A stretch of DNA of 42,114 bases from Thiobacillus denitrificans (GTDB lineage: Bacteria; Pseudomonadota; Gammaproteobacteria; Burkholderiales; Thiobacillaceae). The notes beneath the pieces are model-generated. The model worked only from the letters and a program-made list of their open reading frames with translations. It was not told the DNA's origin and made no database searches. The stretch spans positions 17,419 through 59,532 of the forward strand of contig DDRS01000043.1 of the NCBI GenBank assembly GCA_002343685.1, given 5' to 3'. Of the stretch, positions 26,036 to 33,354 are shown one piece after another (positions within the stretch are counted from its first letter, which is position 1; every line of letters starts with the position of its first letter). The position numbers and the translations under genes are program-made.

Positions 26036-26374
26036 ATGTCCAAAGCTTTGCTTGTCCTGACTTCCGTAGCCTTGCTGGGTCTGTCTGGCTGTGCCGATAT
26101 GAATGCCAAGCCGTCGAGCAGCGAGTCCGCCCCGGCCAAAGCCGCCATCAGCGCCGAAGCACAGGCCGCGCTCACCACGGCCCAGGCCGACGTCAAGGCT
26201 GCCAAGGCCAAGAATGCCTTGTGGACCACTGCAGCAGACGCGCTCAAGGCTGCCGAAGCCGCCGCCGAGAAAGGTGACAGCGCGACTGTGCTGAAAGATG
26301 CCAAGCGTGCCAGCGACCAGGTCCATAAAGGCATGGCCCAACTCAACTACCCGATGCTCAAGGTCGGTGACTGA
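26036..26374 (+). CDS. Small Ala-rich lipoprotein, SoxXA-binding-protein-like
   Basis: 112-aa predicted lipoprotein. The signal peptide ends with lipobox LSGC (Cys about residue 19). The mature part is Ala/Lys-rich helix with ALWTTAADALKAAEAAAEKGD, resembling the W-x-T...A-x-x-GD pattern of SoxXA-binding (SoxK-like) proteins of sulfur oxidisers. No other sox gene is nearby, so the match may only reflect a shared helical fold. ATG 26036 has GAGGAG upstream. A terminator follows at 26403-26437. Confidence 0.6.
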   Translation: MSKALLVLTSVALLGLSGCADMNAKPSSSESAPAKAAISAEAQAALTTAQADVKAAKAKNALWTTAADALKAAEAAAEKGDSATVLKDAKRASDQVHKGMAQLNYPMLKVGD

Positions 26375-26375
26375 A

Positions 26376-26858
26376 TTGTCATTGTCCAGACTCGGTAACA
26401 AGGCCTTCCGGATCCACGCCGGAAGGCTTTTGTTTTTGGGCGCACTGGCCGTCTCGGCCCACGCGCACGCCGAACTCTACAAATGGACGGATGCCCAGGG
26501 CAAAGTCCATTACACCGACCAGCCGCCGACGCTGAAAGCCCAGGTCATCAAGAACAGCACGGCGGGGCAGGCTGACATCACGTCCCAAGCCACGCAATCG
26601 CTTGATGCCAAGGACCAGGCCTACCAGAAACGCCGCAAGGAAGCCGACGAAGCGCGCGCCAAGGCCGACAAGGAAGCCGAACAGGCGCGCGTACAGCGCG
26701 AAAACTGCGACAAGGCACGCAACAACCTCAGTACCCTGCAAAACAACCCGCGCGTCTACACAACGGATGCCGCCGGACAACGCACCTATATGGACGATGC
26801 CGCGCGCGCCAGTGCGCTGGCAAGCAGTCAGAAAGCCGTATCAGACTTCTGTAAATAA
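26376..26858 (+). CDS. DUF4124-domain periplasmic protein
   Basis: About 160 aa. A signal peptide (hydrophobic LLFLGALAVSAHAHA) is followed by the DUF4124 motif ELYKWTDAQGKVHYTDQPP, then a charged coiled-coil segment (KRRKEADEARAKADKEAEQ) and a C-terminal region with two Cys. Function unknown; the family is periplasmic or envelope-associated. The start is uncertain: TTG 26376 with GGTGA upstream is preferred, while GTG 26367 (overlapping the previous stop) and TTG 26382 are alternatives. A strong terminator hairpin lies inside its signal-peptide codons. Confidence 0.8.
   Translation: MSLSRLGNKAFRIHAGRLLFLGALAVSAHAHAELYKWTDAQGKVHYTDQPPTLKAQVIKNSTAGQADITSQATQSLDAKDQAYQKRRKEADEARAKADKEAEQARVQRENCDKARNNLSTLQNNPRVYTTDAAGQRTYMDDAARASALASSQKAVSDFCK
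26403..26437 (+). terminator. Rho-independent terminator inside the DUF4124 gene start
   Basis: A perfect 9-bp stem GCCTTCCGG (26403-26411) / CCGGAAGGC (26419-26427) with a 7-nt loop is followed by TTTTGTTTTT. It lies 29 bp after the lipoprotein stop but within the codons of the next gene. Confidence 0.85.
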
Positions 26859-26878
26859 GGCTTAGACAGCCAACGGTA

Positions 26879-27235
26879 TTACGCCGCTTCGGGCATGCCC
26901 GCTTCCGGAGCCTTGTCGCTGGGAGCGTCGCCTCCACCCTTCTTGGTGACTTTGCCTTCTTCCGCGCGCTTACGGCGCACCTCTTTGGGATCGGCGATCA
27001 GGGGACGATAGATTTCCACCCGGTCCTTGTCGCGAAGTGGCTCGTCCAACTTGACCAGCTTGCTGAAAATCCCGATCTTGTTCTTGGCGAGATCGATGTC
27101 GGGAAAGGCCTCCAATACCCCGGATTGGCGTATCGCCTCTTGCACGGTCGAACCTTCGGCTAGCTGGACCTGCAGCAGCGTTTGCTGCTCGGGCAAGGCA
27201 TAAACGACCTCGACATTGATCGTGGCGGTATTCAT
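26879..27235 (-). CDS. rnfH: RnfH family ubiquitin-like-fold protein
   Basis: 118-aa cytoplasmic protein of the RnfH (UPF0125) family: INVEVVYALPEQQTLLQVQLAEGSTVQEAIRQSG, then IGIFSKLVKLDEPLRDKDRVEIYRPLIADPKE, which is the family signature. A Lys/Gly-rich and Ala/Pro-rich tail of about 25 residues follows. Beta-grasp fold; biochemical role not firmly known. The start overlaps the ratA stop by 4 bp, the usual ratA-rnfH operon. Confidence 0.93.
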   Translation of the reverse strand: MNTATINVEVVYALPEQQTLLQVQLAEGSTVQEAIRQSGVLEAFPDIDLAKNKIGIFSKLVKLDEPLRDKDRVEIYRPLIADPKEVRRKRAEEGKVTKKGGGDAPSDKAPEAGMPEAA

Positions 27236-27666
27236 ACGGCATACACCTCGTCGGCGCGACGCACGAAGGCATCGACAAAAGTATTGGTGATGTGGCTGAA
27301 AACGGGTGCCAGGATGGTTTCCAGCATACGGCTGGAGAAGACATAATGCAGGTGAAATTCCACCTTGCAGGCATCGTCCCCCAGCGGCAGAAACGACCAG
27401 GCGCCCTCCAGTTCGGAAAACGGGCCATCCTGCAGCCTGATGCGCATTTCGCGCGGAGGCATCTTGGTGTTTTCGGTGGTGAAGCTCTGGCGGATGCCCA
27501 TATAGGCGATATGAATGGTCGCCACCGTGCGGTGTTCGTCACGAACCTTCAACTCGGTGCCGCCACACCACGGCAGGAAATCGGGATAATCCTCGACTCG
27601 ATCAACCAACTCGAACATACGTTCCGGGCTGTGTGCCACCAGCACACTTTTTTCCACACGTGCCAT
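27232..27666 (-). CDS. ratA: RatA family protein (START/COQ10-like)
   Basis: 144-aa protein of the polyketide cyclase/START superfamily, with family motifs VAHSPERMFELVDRVEDYPDFLPWCGG and the C-terminal ANTFVDAFVRRADEVY-like end (TNTFVDAFVRRADEVYAV). E. coli RatA was described as a 50S-binding inhibitor of subunit joining, while COQ10 relatives bind ubiquinone. A coenzyme Q-related role is equally possible here. First gene of the ratA-rnfH pair, divergent from smpB as in many proteobacteria. Confidence 0.93.
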   Translation of the reverse strand: MARVEKSVLVAHSPERMFELVDRVEDYPDFLPWCGGTELKVRDEHRTVATIHIAYMGIRQSFTTENTKMPPREMRIRLQDGPFSELEGAWSFLPLGDDACKVEFHLHYVFSSRMLETILAPVFSHITNTFVDAFVRRADEVYAV

Positions 27667-27879
27667 GAGGACTAACCCGGGTGTTTCATGAATTCGCCTG
27701 ATGATCGCGCCGCAACTTGGCCGTCAGGGGAGTTTTGAGAAGGAGTGGCGTAGCGACCCATACGTCCGACCGAACAAAATCTTTCAAGACAACTAAGGAA
27801 CGAGCGAGGGCAGGTGAATTTATGAAACATCCGGGTTGAAGCCTTGTAAAATCAAGAATTGTACGCAAGCCCGTCCGCC

Positions 27880-28323
27880 ATGAGCATCGCCGATAACAAA
27901 AAAGCCTTTCACGATTATTTCATCGAGGAAAAATTCGAGGCCGGCCTCGTGCTCGAAGGCTGGGAGGTGAAAGCCATCCGCGCCGGCCGCGTGCAGTTGA
28001 AGGAAGCCTACGTCGTCGTCAAGAACGGCGCGGTGTATCTGATCGGCTGCCACATCAGTCCGTTACCCACCGCCTCCACCCATATTCACCCCGACCCCAC
28101 TCGCTCGCGCAAACTCCTGCTGCACGCGGCGGAAATCAACAAGCTGATCGGCAAGACCGAACGCGCCGGCTTCACGCTGGTGCCGCTCGACATGCATTAC
28201 GCGAAAGGCCGCATCAAGCTGGAAATCGGGCTGGCCAAGGGCAAGAAACAACATGACAAGCGTGCAGCAGAAAAAGAACGCGAATGGCAACGCGAAAAGC
28301 AGCGCCTCATTCGTGCCAGCTAG
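27880..28323 (+). CDS. smpB: SsrA-binding protein SmpB
   Basis: 147-aa tmRNA partner for trans-translation ribosome rescue. It shows ADNKKAFHDYFIEEKFEAGLVLEGWEVKAIRAG, then GRVQLKEAYV and the basic C-terminal tail (KGKKQHDKRAAEKEREWQREKQRLIR) that enters the mRNA channel. I chose ATG 27880, which gives the standard N-terminus. The 213-bp divergent spacer with ratA probably holds both promoters, though I could not fix them. No tmRNA gene was seen nearby. Confidence 0.97.
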   Translation: MSIADNKKAFHDYFIEEKFEAGLVLEGWEVKAIRAGRVQLKEAYVVVKNGAVYLIGCHISPLPTASTHIHPDPTRSRKLLLHAAEINKLIGKTERAGFTLVPLDMHYAKGRIKLEIGLAKGKKQHDKRAAEKEREWQREKQRLIRAS

Positions 28324-28324
28324 C

Positions 28325-28433
28325 GTCGATACGGGATATTGCATCGACCAACGGATGAAATAATCCGCTTATCGGTCGTTTATCCCCTTGTGCCCCTGTC
28401 GATATGTCGACTACAATTGTCAACATATCGACA
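28325..28433. repeat. GTCGA half-site cluster and 11-bp inverted repeat
   Basis: TGTCGATATGT (28397-28407) and ACATATCGACA (28423-28433) are perfect reverse complements with a 15-bp spacer that itself holds another GTCGAC. A further GTCGAT/ATCGAC pair lies at 28325-28330 and 28343-28348. This could be an operator array or a leader hairpin for the small gene downstream. Confidence 0.6.
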
Positions 28434-28448
28434 ACCAAGGAATTCCCC

Positions 28449-28622
28449 ATGTCGGCTCTTCCCGTTTACGACGTCGAATTCATTCCGTTGGAACGCCGTT
28501 TGGGGGACCGCCGCGTTGCTCCGCGTGACGCTGCCCTCCCACCTCAGATCATGGCCGATCGCCGCAAGACATCGAGCCGGCGTGCCGAAGATCGCAAACC
28601 GGCGACACTGAAAGCCGTCTGA
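28449..28622 (+). CDS. Small Arg-rich protein (57 aa)
   Basis: A 57-residue frame with a good ribosome site (AAGGA, 7 bp before ATG 28449). It has an Arg-rich repeat style: ERRLGDRR, then ADRRKTSSRRAEDRK. Such RR-x-x-DRR polybasic segments occur in small betaproteobacterial proteins of unknown role. A TTG/ATG extension to 28404 would translate the upstream palindrome and is less likely. Flanked by a regulated-looking leader and strong hairpins, it appears to be its own transcription unit. Function unknown. Confidence 0.6.
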   Translation: MSALPVYDVEFIPLERRLGDRRVAPRDAALPPQIMADRRKTSSRRAEDRKPATLKAV

Positions 28623-28628
28623 ACCAAC

Positions 28629-28653
28629 GTCAAGGCGCGTGGCGCGCCTTGAC
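28629..28653 (+). terminator. Strong hairpin after the small Arg-rich gene
   Basis: A perfect 11-bp stem GTCAAGGCGCG / CGCGCCTTGAC with a 3-nt loop begins 7 bp after the stop. Only ATTT follows, so it may be a processing or weak terminator. Confidence 0.6.
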
Positions 28654-28659
28654 ACATTT

Positions 28660-28681
28660 GCCCCGGTTTTATAGCCGGGGC
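28660..28681. terminator. Second hairpin, possible terminator
   Basis: A 7-bp stem GCCCCGG / CCGGGGC with loop TTTTATAG lies directly after the first hairpin. No U-tract follows on either strand. The remaining 28682-28837 holds nothing I can name. Confidence 0.4.
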
Positions 28682-28837
28682 CTCCCCCGCGTTTTCCCAT
28701 ATACAGTTCCTCCACACGATTCGTGGCCTGCCCTTCCTGGCCAAGGCGGATCAGCCTTTGCCACCGCAACGACAGCCATGTGACAATGGCGTCGTTCCAA
28801 TCCATCCCCACGTTTTTCCTCGAAAGTTGAGCTCAGT

Positions 28838-29875
28838 TTGCCTGTCACCGTAGCAGACCTTCCCGCCTACACTGACATCATCGACGTCCGTTCTCCCGGG
28901 GAATTTTTCGAAGACCATATTCCTGGCGCGGTCAATTTACCGGTACTGGACGACGCCGAGCGCGAGCGTGTGGGCACGTTGTATAAACAGATATCGTCGT
29001 TCGAAGCCAAGAAGGTCGGCGCGGCGCTGGTTTCACGCAACATCGCGAAACATCTGGACGCCTGGTTCATCGACAAGCCCAAGTCGTATCGCCCGCTCGT
29101 CTATTGCTGGCGCGGCGGCGGCCGCAGCGGTTCACTGACGCATGTCCTGCAGAAAATCGGCTTTGGCGCAACGCAGCTCGAAGGGGGCTACAAGGCCTAT
29201 CGGCGTCATGTGGTGGCCGAGCTCAACCGTCTACCGGCGTTGCTGACCTATCGCGTGGTATGCGGCCCGACCGGCAGCGGCAAAAGTCGCCTGCTCCAGG
29301 CCCTGGCTGACGCAGGCGCCCAGGTACTCGATCTCGAAGCACTGGCGGCGCACCGAGGTTCGCTGCTGGGCGCACTCCCGGATCAGCCTCAGCCATCGCA
29401 AAAAAGCTTCGAAAGCGCGATCTGGTTCGCATTGAGCCGCTTCGACCTGGCGCGCCCCGTATTCGTCGAATCGGAAAGCAAGAAGATCGGCGCGCTGCGC
29501 GTCCCCGACGCGCTGATCACCGCCATGCGCGCCAGTAGCTGCCTACGGCTGGAAGTGCCCCTGGCAGCACGGGTCCGGTTGCTGAGCGAGGATTACATGC
29601 ATTTCCTGCACGATCCCGGGACGATCAATCGCCAGCTCGCCTATCTTGCCCCCTTGCGCGGCAACGAGACTGTCGCGGCGTGGCAGGCGCTGGCCAATGA
29701 ACGATCGTGGCCCGAACTGGTGACCGCCCTGCTCGACCAGCATTACGACCCAACCTATCTCAAATCGCTCGCGAAAAACTACGCAGCCTCGCCCGCCGAC
29801 CAGATCTTCCGCACGGACGATCTGTCGGCCAGTGGGCTGCAGCAACTGGCACGCACGATTCTGGCTGCGGCCTAG
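28838..29875 (+). CDS. mnmH: tRNA 2-selenouridine synthase (SelU/MnmH)
   Basis: 345-aa enzyme that converts 2-thiouridine to 2-selenouridine at tRNA wobble position 34, using selenophosphate. It has an N-terminal rhodanese domain (about 5-125) with catalytic Cys in YCWRGGGRSGS, and a C-terminal P-loop domain with GPTGSGKS near residue 145. The start is TTG 28838, which places the domain boundary correctly; no in-frame ATG is better. It implies selenium use by the host, although selD is not in the window. Confidence 0.93.
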   Translation: MPVTVADLPAYTDIIDVRSPGEFFEDHIPGAVNLPVLDDAERERVGTLYKQISSFEAKKVGAALVSRNIAKHLDAWFIDKPKSYRPLVYCWRGGGRSGSLTHVLQKIGFGATQLEGGYKAYRRHVVAELNRLPALLTYRVVCGPTGSGKSRLLQALADAGAQVLDLEALAAHRGSLLGALPDQPQPSQKSFESAIWFALSRFDLARPVFVESESKKIGALRVPDALITAMRASSCLRLEVPLAARVRLLSEDYMHFLHDPGTINRQLAYLAPLRGNETVAAWQALANERSWPELVTALLDQHYDPTYLKSLAKNYAASPADQIFRTDDLSASGLQQLARTILAAA

Positions 29876-30279
29876 AGCAGCTTCCCGAACACGAAACCGA
29901 TCACGATGCCGATGATGACCGCAATGGTCAGCCCGCGATAGGTCAGGACGTCCTTCGAATAGCCGCGCCGGATGGCGACATAGGACACCAGATAGCCGAT
30001 CGCATTGAGCAGCCAGATGAAGCCGATCGACAGGATCTTGACGATGACCGGGCCGATCACCGGCACCAATGCGATGACGCCCAGCAGCCAGACGAAGGCA
30101 TTGGAGACCAGCCCCACCGCCACCACGCTGGCTGCGATCACGCCGCGGTCGACATTGAAATGCAGTCCCAGCCATACCAGCCCGCCGATCGCGCACCACA
30201 ACGGCAGCATCACTTTCCAGTTGCGCCACCATGGCAGCCGTGCAGACGGCTCGTCCGGAGCGCCTGCCGGCCCGGCCAT
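29872..30279 (-). CDS. Small multi-pass membrane protein of unknown function
   Basis: 135-aa protein with about four hydrophobic segments (about 22-42, 46-75, 80-98, 115-133) and an Ala/Pro-rich N-terminus. I do not recognise the family. ATG 30279 lies two bases after the Dyp peroxidase stop (TGA-GC-ATG), so it is translationally linked to the peroxidase. Its 3' end overlaps the mnmH stop by 4 bp, convergent. A role in anchoring or haem/redox supply for the peroxidase is only a guess. Confidence 0.75.
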   Translation of the reverse strand: MAGPAGAPDEPSARLPWWRNWKVMLPLWCAIGGLVWLGLHFNVDRGVIAASVVAVGLVSNAFVWLLGVIALVPVIGPVIVKILSIGFIWLLNAIGYLVSYVAIRRGYSKDVLTYRGLTIAVIIGIVIGFVFGKLL

Positions 30280-30281
30280 GC

Positions 30282-31160
30282 TCAACGATCCAAGGCCCGC
30301 AGGTCGATGCCCGCTCTGCCCCGTGGCGGACACCAGTAATACCCGCCGGTAAGCGGGCGGGTGAAGCGGAACAGCGCGTCGGTGATGCCATCGTCGTGGC
30401 CGGTCATACGACGCAGTTGCGCTTCGAAGGCATCGAACGACTTGCCGAATGCCAGGAACACAAGTCCCGCATCTGCGCCCGCCACCCACGGCATGGAACG
30501 GCGCACCACGAAGGCCTCGGGTTCGAAATCCTCCTGCGCGGTGCGCTTGACGTGCGCCGATTCGGGCGCGTCGTCGAGCTCTTCATTGCTGTCGCGTTCG
30601 CGACCGAAGCAGTTGTCCTGCTCGGCACGGGACATTGCCTCGAATCCGGGGAAATCATGTAGCCACTGCTGCACCGCCGCAAAACTGGAACCGTCGATAC
30701 CCGCGCCCTGCCCCTGCGCCACCGCAGCCTCGACCGCATCCTCATCCTTGGGATTTTCGGTGCCGTCTTCGTAGCCCGTCAGATCACGGCAATCCTGATG
30801 GCGGAAGCTGACAATCGCCTGCGTCAATCTGAAGGCAGGCGCAACCAGCGCCTGCAAGGCATGGCCGTGCAGCAGCAGATCGCCTGGCTCATCGCCGCGC
30901 AGCCACAGCCAGAGTGCATGCTGTGTCGCCGGAATCGGAGGGCGCGCATCCGGCAGGACGGGGAAACCGCGCAGCCCCTCAAGCCGCACGCCAAGGGCCT
31001 GAGTAACCTCCAGGCCGATACCCAGCACGGCCGAGTGGCCGTCGCATTGCGCGGCCAGCGCGTACAGGACTGGCCGGCAATCGGCCCCAGGCTCCAGATC
31101 GAAGAACAGATGCCGTGCATGAATGGGAATGGGAGCGAAAATGGCGGGCTGGGCTGTCAT
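30282..31160 (-). CDS. Dyp-type haem peroxidase (YfeX-like)
   Basis: 292-aa haem peroxidase of the dye-decolorising family, cytoplasmic (no signal peptide). It shows the hallmark GxxDG motif GYEDGTENP near residue 127-135, with the catalytic Asp. A proximal His region (ESAHVKR near 200) and an Arg in FVVRRSMPW follow, and the C-terminus has the FRFTRPLTGGYYWCPP end typical of the YfeX/TyrA subgroup. Physiological substrate unknown. Co-transcribed with the small membrane protein downstream. Confidence 0.92.
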   Translation of the reverse strand: MTAQPAIFAPIPIHARHLFFDLEPGADCRPVLYALAAQCDGHSAVLGIGLEVTQALGVRLEGLRGFPVLPDARPPIPATQHALWLWLRGDEPGDLLLHGHALQALVAPAFRLTQAIVSFRHQDCRDLTGYEDGTENPKDEDAVEAAVAQGQGAGIDGSSFAAVQQWLHDFPGFEAMSRAEQDNCFGRERDSNEELDDAPESAHVKRTAQEDFEPEAFVVRRSMPWVAGADAGLVFLAFGKSFDAFEAQLRRMTGHDDGITDALFRFTRPLTGGYYWCPPRGRAGIDLRALDR

Positions 31161-31212
31161 GGCGGGAAAGCAATCAACGATAAAGGGGCAAACAAGCGGC
31201 GGCCCGGCATGC

Positions 31213-33354
31213 TCAGCCGCGGCTCACTTCAATCATGTTTTGTACATGCTGCAGGCGCGCCAGCAGCCGGGCCAGCTGCTGCAGTTCCCGTATCCGCACG
31301 GTGAGCTGCATATGGGCATATTCGCCACGACTCTCGGTATTCACGCGCAGCACGTCGAGCCTGTCCTTGGCGATGACGTCGGACACGTCGCGCAGCAGCC
31401 CTTGCCGGTCGAAGGCCTTGAGGCGGATGTCCACCTCGAAGGCGGCATTTGCGTCGAGCACCCATTCCGCTGGCAGCATGCGGGCAGGATTGGCGCGCTT
31501 GAGCGCGGCGCAGTCGTGACGATGCACTGTCAGTCCGCGCCCGACCGTGGTGTAGGCAACAATGTCGTCGGGCGGCTGCGGCTTGCAGCAACGGGCCAGC
31601 GTCAACGGCACGTCGCCCAGGCCAGGAATGGTGACGGGATTGCCCGATCGGGCGCGCGCCCGCGGTTTGGCGGTGGGCGTCAGCGCCGGCGAAGGCTTGC
31701 CCGGTTCCTGCAGGGCATTGACCAGGTCGCGCTGACCGACATCGCCCCGCCCAAGCGCAGCCAGGAACTCGTCCACCTTGCCGAACTTGAGCCGCTGCGC
31801 GAGCTTCTCCTGGTTCGTGTCGCCCACGCCCAGACGCTTGAGTTCTTTTTCCAGCAGGCTGCGACCGAGGCTCACCTGCTCGCCGACATCGCGCTGGCGA
31901 AACCAGGTGCGCACCTTGGACCGTGCGCGATGGGTGACCAGGTAGCCCAGTGCCGGATTGAGCCAGTCGCGGCTCGGCTCGCCTTCTTTCACCGTGACGA
32001 TCTCGACGCGCTGGCCATTCTCGAGTGCGGTATTAAGCGGCACCATCGAGCCGTTGATCTTGGCGCCGCGGCAGCGATGTCCCAGGTCGGTGTGCAACGC
32101 ATAGGCGAAATCCACCGGCGTGGCACCCCGGTCGAGCGATACGACCCTGCCCTGCGGCGTCAGCACGTAGACCTGGTCCTGGAACAGCTCGGTCTTGAAC
32201 TGTTCGGTAAACTCGCTGCTGTCGGCAACGTCGTCCTTCCACTCCAGGATGCGCCGCAGCCAGGCGATCTTTTCCTCGTACAGTGCGTCCTGGCGGCCGC
32301 CCTCCTTGTAGCGCCAGTGTGCGGCGACGCCGAGTTCGGCATGCCGGTGCATGTCGAAAGTGCGGATCTGAACCTCGAGTGCGCGATCCTCCGGCCCGAT
32401 CACAGCCGTATGAAGCGAACGGTAGTCGTTGCTCTTCGGCTGCGAAATATAGTCGTCGAACTCGCCCGGGATCGGCTGCCACAGGTTGTGCACCAGGCCC
32501 AGCACGGTGTAGCAGTCGATCTCGTGCTTCACCAGCACGCGCACCGCGCGGATGTCGTACAACTGTTCGAAGGACAGTCGTTTGCGCCGCATCTTGTTGA
32601 CGATGCTGGCGATATGCTTGGGCCGACCGCTGACTTCGGCCTCGATGCCGTGCAGCGCGAGCTCGGCCTGCAAGCGCTCGATAATGCCCTTGATGTAGGC
32701 TTCGCGGTCGGCACGCTTTTCGTCGAGCTGCGCGGCGATGGTCTTGTAGGTATCGGGCTCCAGATAGCGGAACGCCCAGTCTTCCATTTCCCACTTGATC
32801 TGCCACACGCCGAGCCGGTTGGCCAGCGGGGCGAAGAGTTCGCGTGCCTGCTGGCCCAGTGCCTCGCGCGTCGCGGCGTCCTGGCTTGCAGCGCAGCGCA
32901 GGGCATGCGTGCGCTCCGCCAGTTTGACCAATACGACGCGGATATCCTCCACCATCGCCAGCACCATCTGCCGCAAGGCCTCGAGCTGGGCATGCGGGTC
33001 GACGCGCTTGTCGGTGGCGCTGGTGGCCAAGGTCTCGATGCGGGCCATCGCAGCCACGCCTCGGGCCAGCCGGGCAGCCGTGCCGAAAGTGGCATCGAAA
33101 TCGGATGTATCGCCCAGACAGGCATGCAACAAAGCGGCGGCGACGGCATCGGCCCCAACCCGCAACTCGGCCACGATCAAGGCCGCTCCTACACTGTGTG
33201 CAAATGCCGGGGTACTGCCCAATTGGGCATGGGCATATGCCAACGCGCGCCAGGGCAGATCGTTTTCCGCCACCGGCAATACGCGCGCCAGCGCCTGCCG
33301 GGCCGATTCCAAATCGGTGGCTTCATAGCAGCGGGGGCGGACAGTGTCATTCAT
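31213..33354 (-). CDS. relA: (p)ppGpp synthetase RelA (monofunctional type)
   Basis: 713-aa stringent-response synthetase. The N-terminal hydrolase-like domain is degenerate: LLHACLGDTSD stands where the active HD motif would be. The synthetase domain (about 220-345) has YDIRAVRVLV, the ExDD motif GEFDDYI typical of RelA rather than SpoT, and AAHWRYKEG. A TGS domain (about 385-445), zinc-finger region with Cys-Cys (LARCCKPQPPDD) and C-terminal ACT domain follow. ATG 33354 overlaps the comEC stop by 8 bp, so it is the last gene of a lolC-lolD-comEC-relA operon. Confidence 0.96.
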   Translation of the reverse strand: MNDTVRPRCYEATDLESARQALARVLPVAENDLPWRALAYAHAQLGSTPAFAHSVGAALIVAELRVGADAVAAALLHACLGDTSDFDATFGTAARLARGVAAMARIETLATSATDKRVDPHAQLEALRQMVLAMVEDIRVVLVKLAERTHALRCAASQDAATREALGQQARELFAPLANRLGVWQIKWEMEDWAFRYLEPDTYKTIAAQLDEKRADREAYIKGIIERLQAELALHGIEAEVSGRPKHIASIVNKMRRKRLSFEQLYDIRAVRVLVKHEIDCYTVLGLVHNLWQPIPGEFDDYISQPKSNDYRSLHTAVIGPEDRALEVQIRTFDMHRHAELGVAAHWRYKEGGRQDALYEEKIAWLRRILEWKDDVADSSEFTEQFKTELFQDQVYVLTPQGRVVSLDRGATPVDFAYALHTDLGHRCRGAKINGSMVPLNTALENGQRVEIVTVKEGEPSRDWLNPALGYLVTHRARSKVRTWFRQRDVGEQVSLGRSLLEKELKRLGVGDTNQEKLAQRLKFGKVDEFLAALGRGDVGQRDLVNALQEPGKPSPALTPTAKPRARARSGNPVTIPGLGDVPLTLARCCKPQPPDDIVAYTTVGRGLTVHRHDCAALKRANPARMLPAEWVLDANAAFEVDIRLKAFDRQGLLRDVSDVIAKDRLDVLRVNTESRGEYAHMQLTVRIRELQQLARLLARLQHVQNMIEVSRG

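Noticed and set aside
28380..28811. 143-codon minus-strand frame between smpB and mnmH
   Set aside because: It overlaps the better supported small Arg-rich gene and two hairpins, and has no recognisable features.
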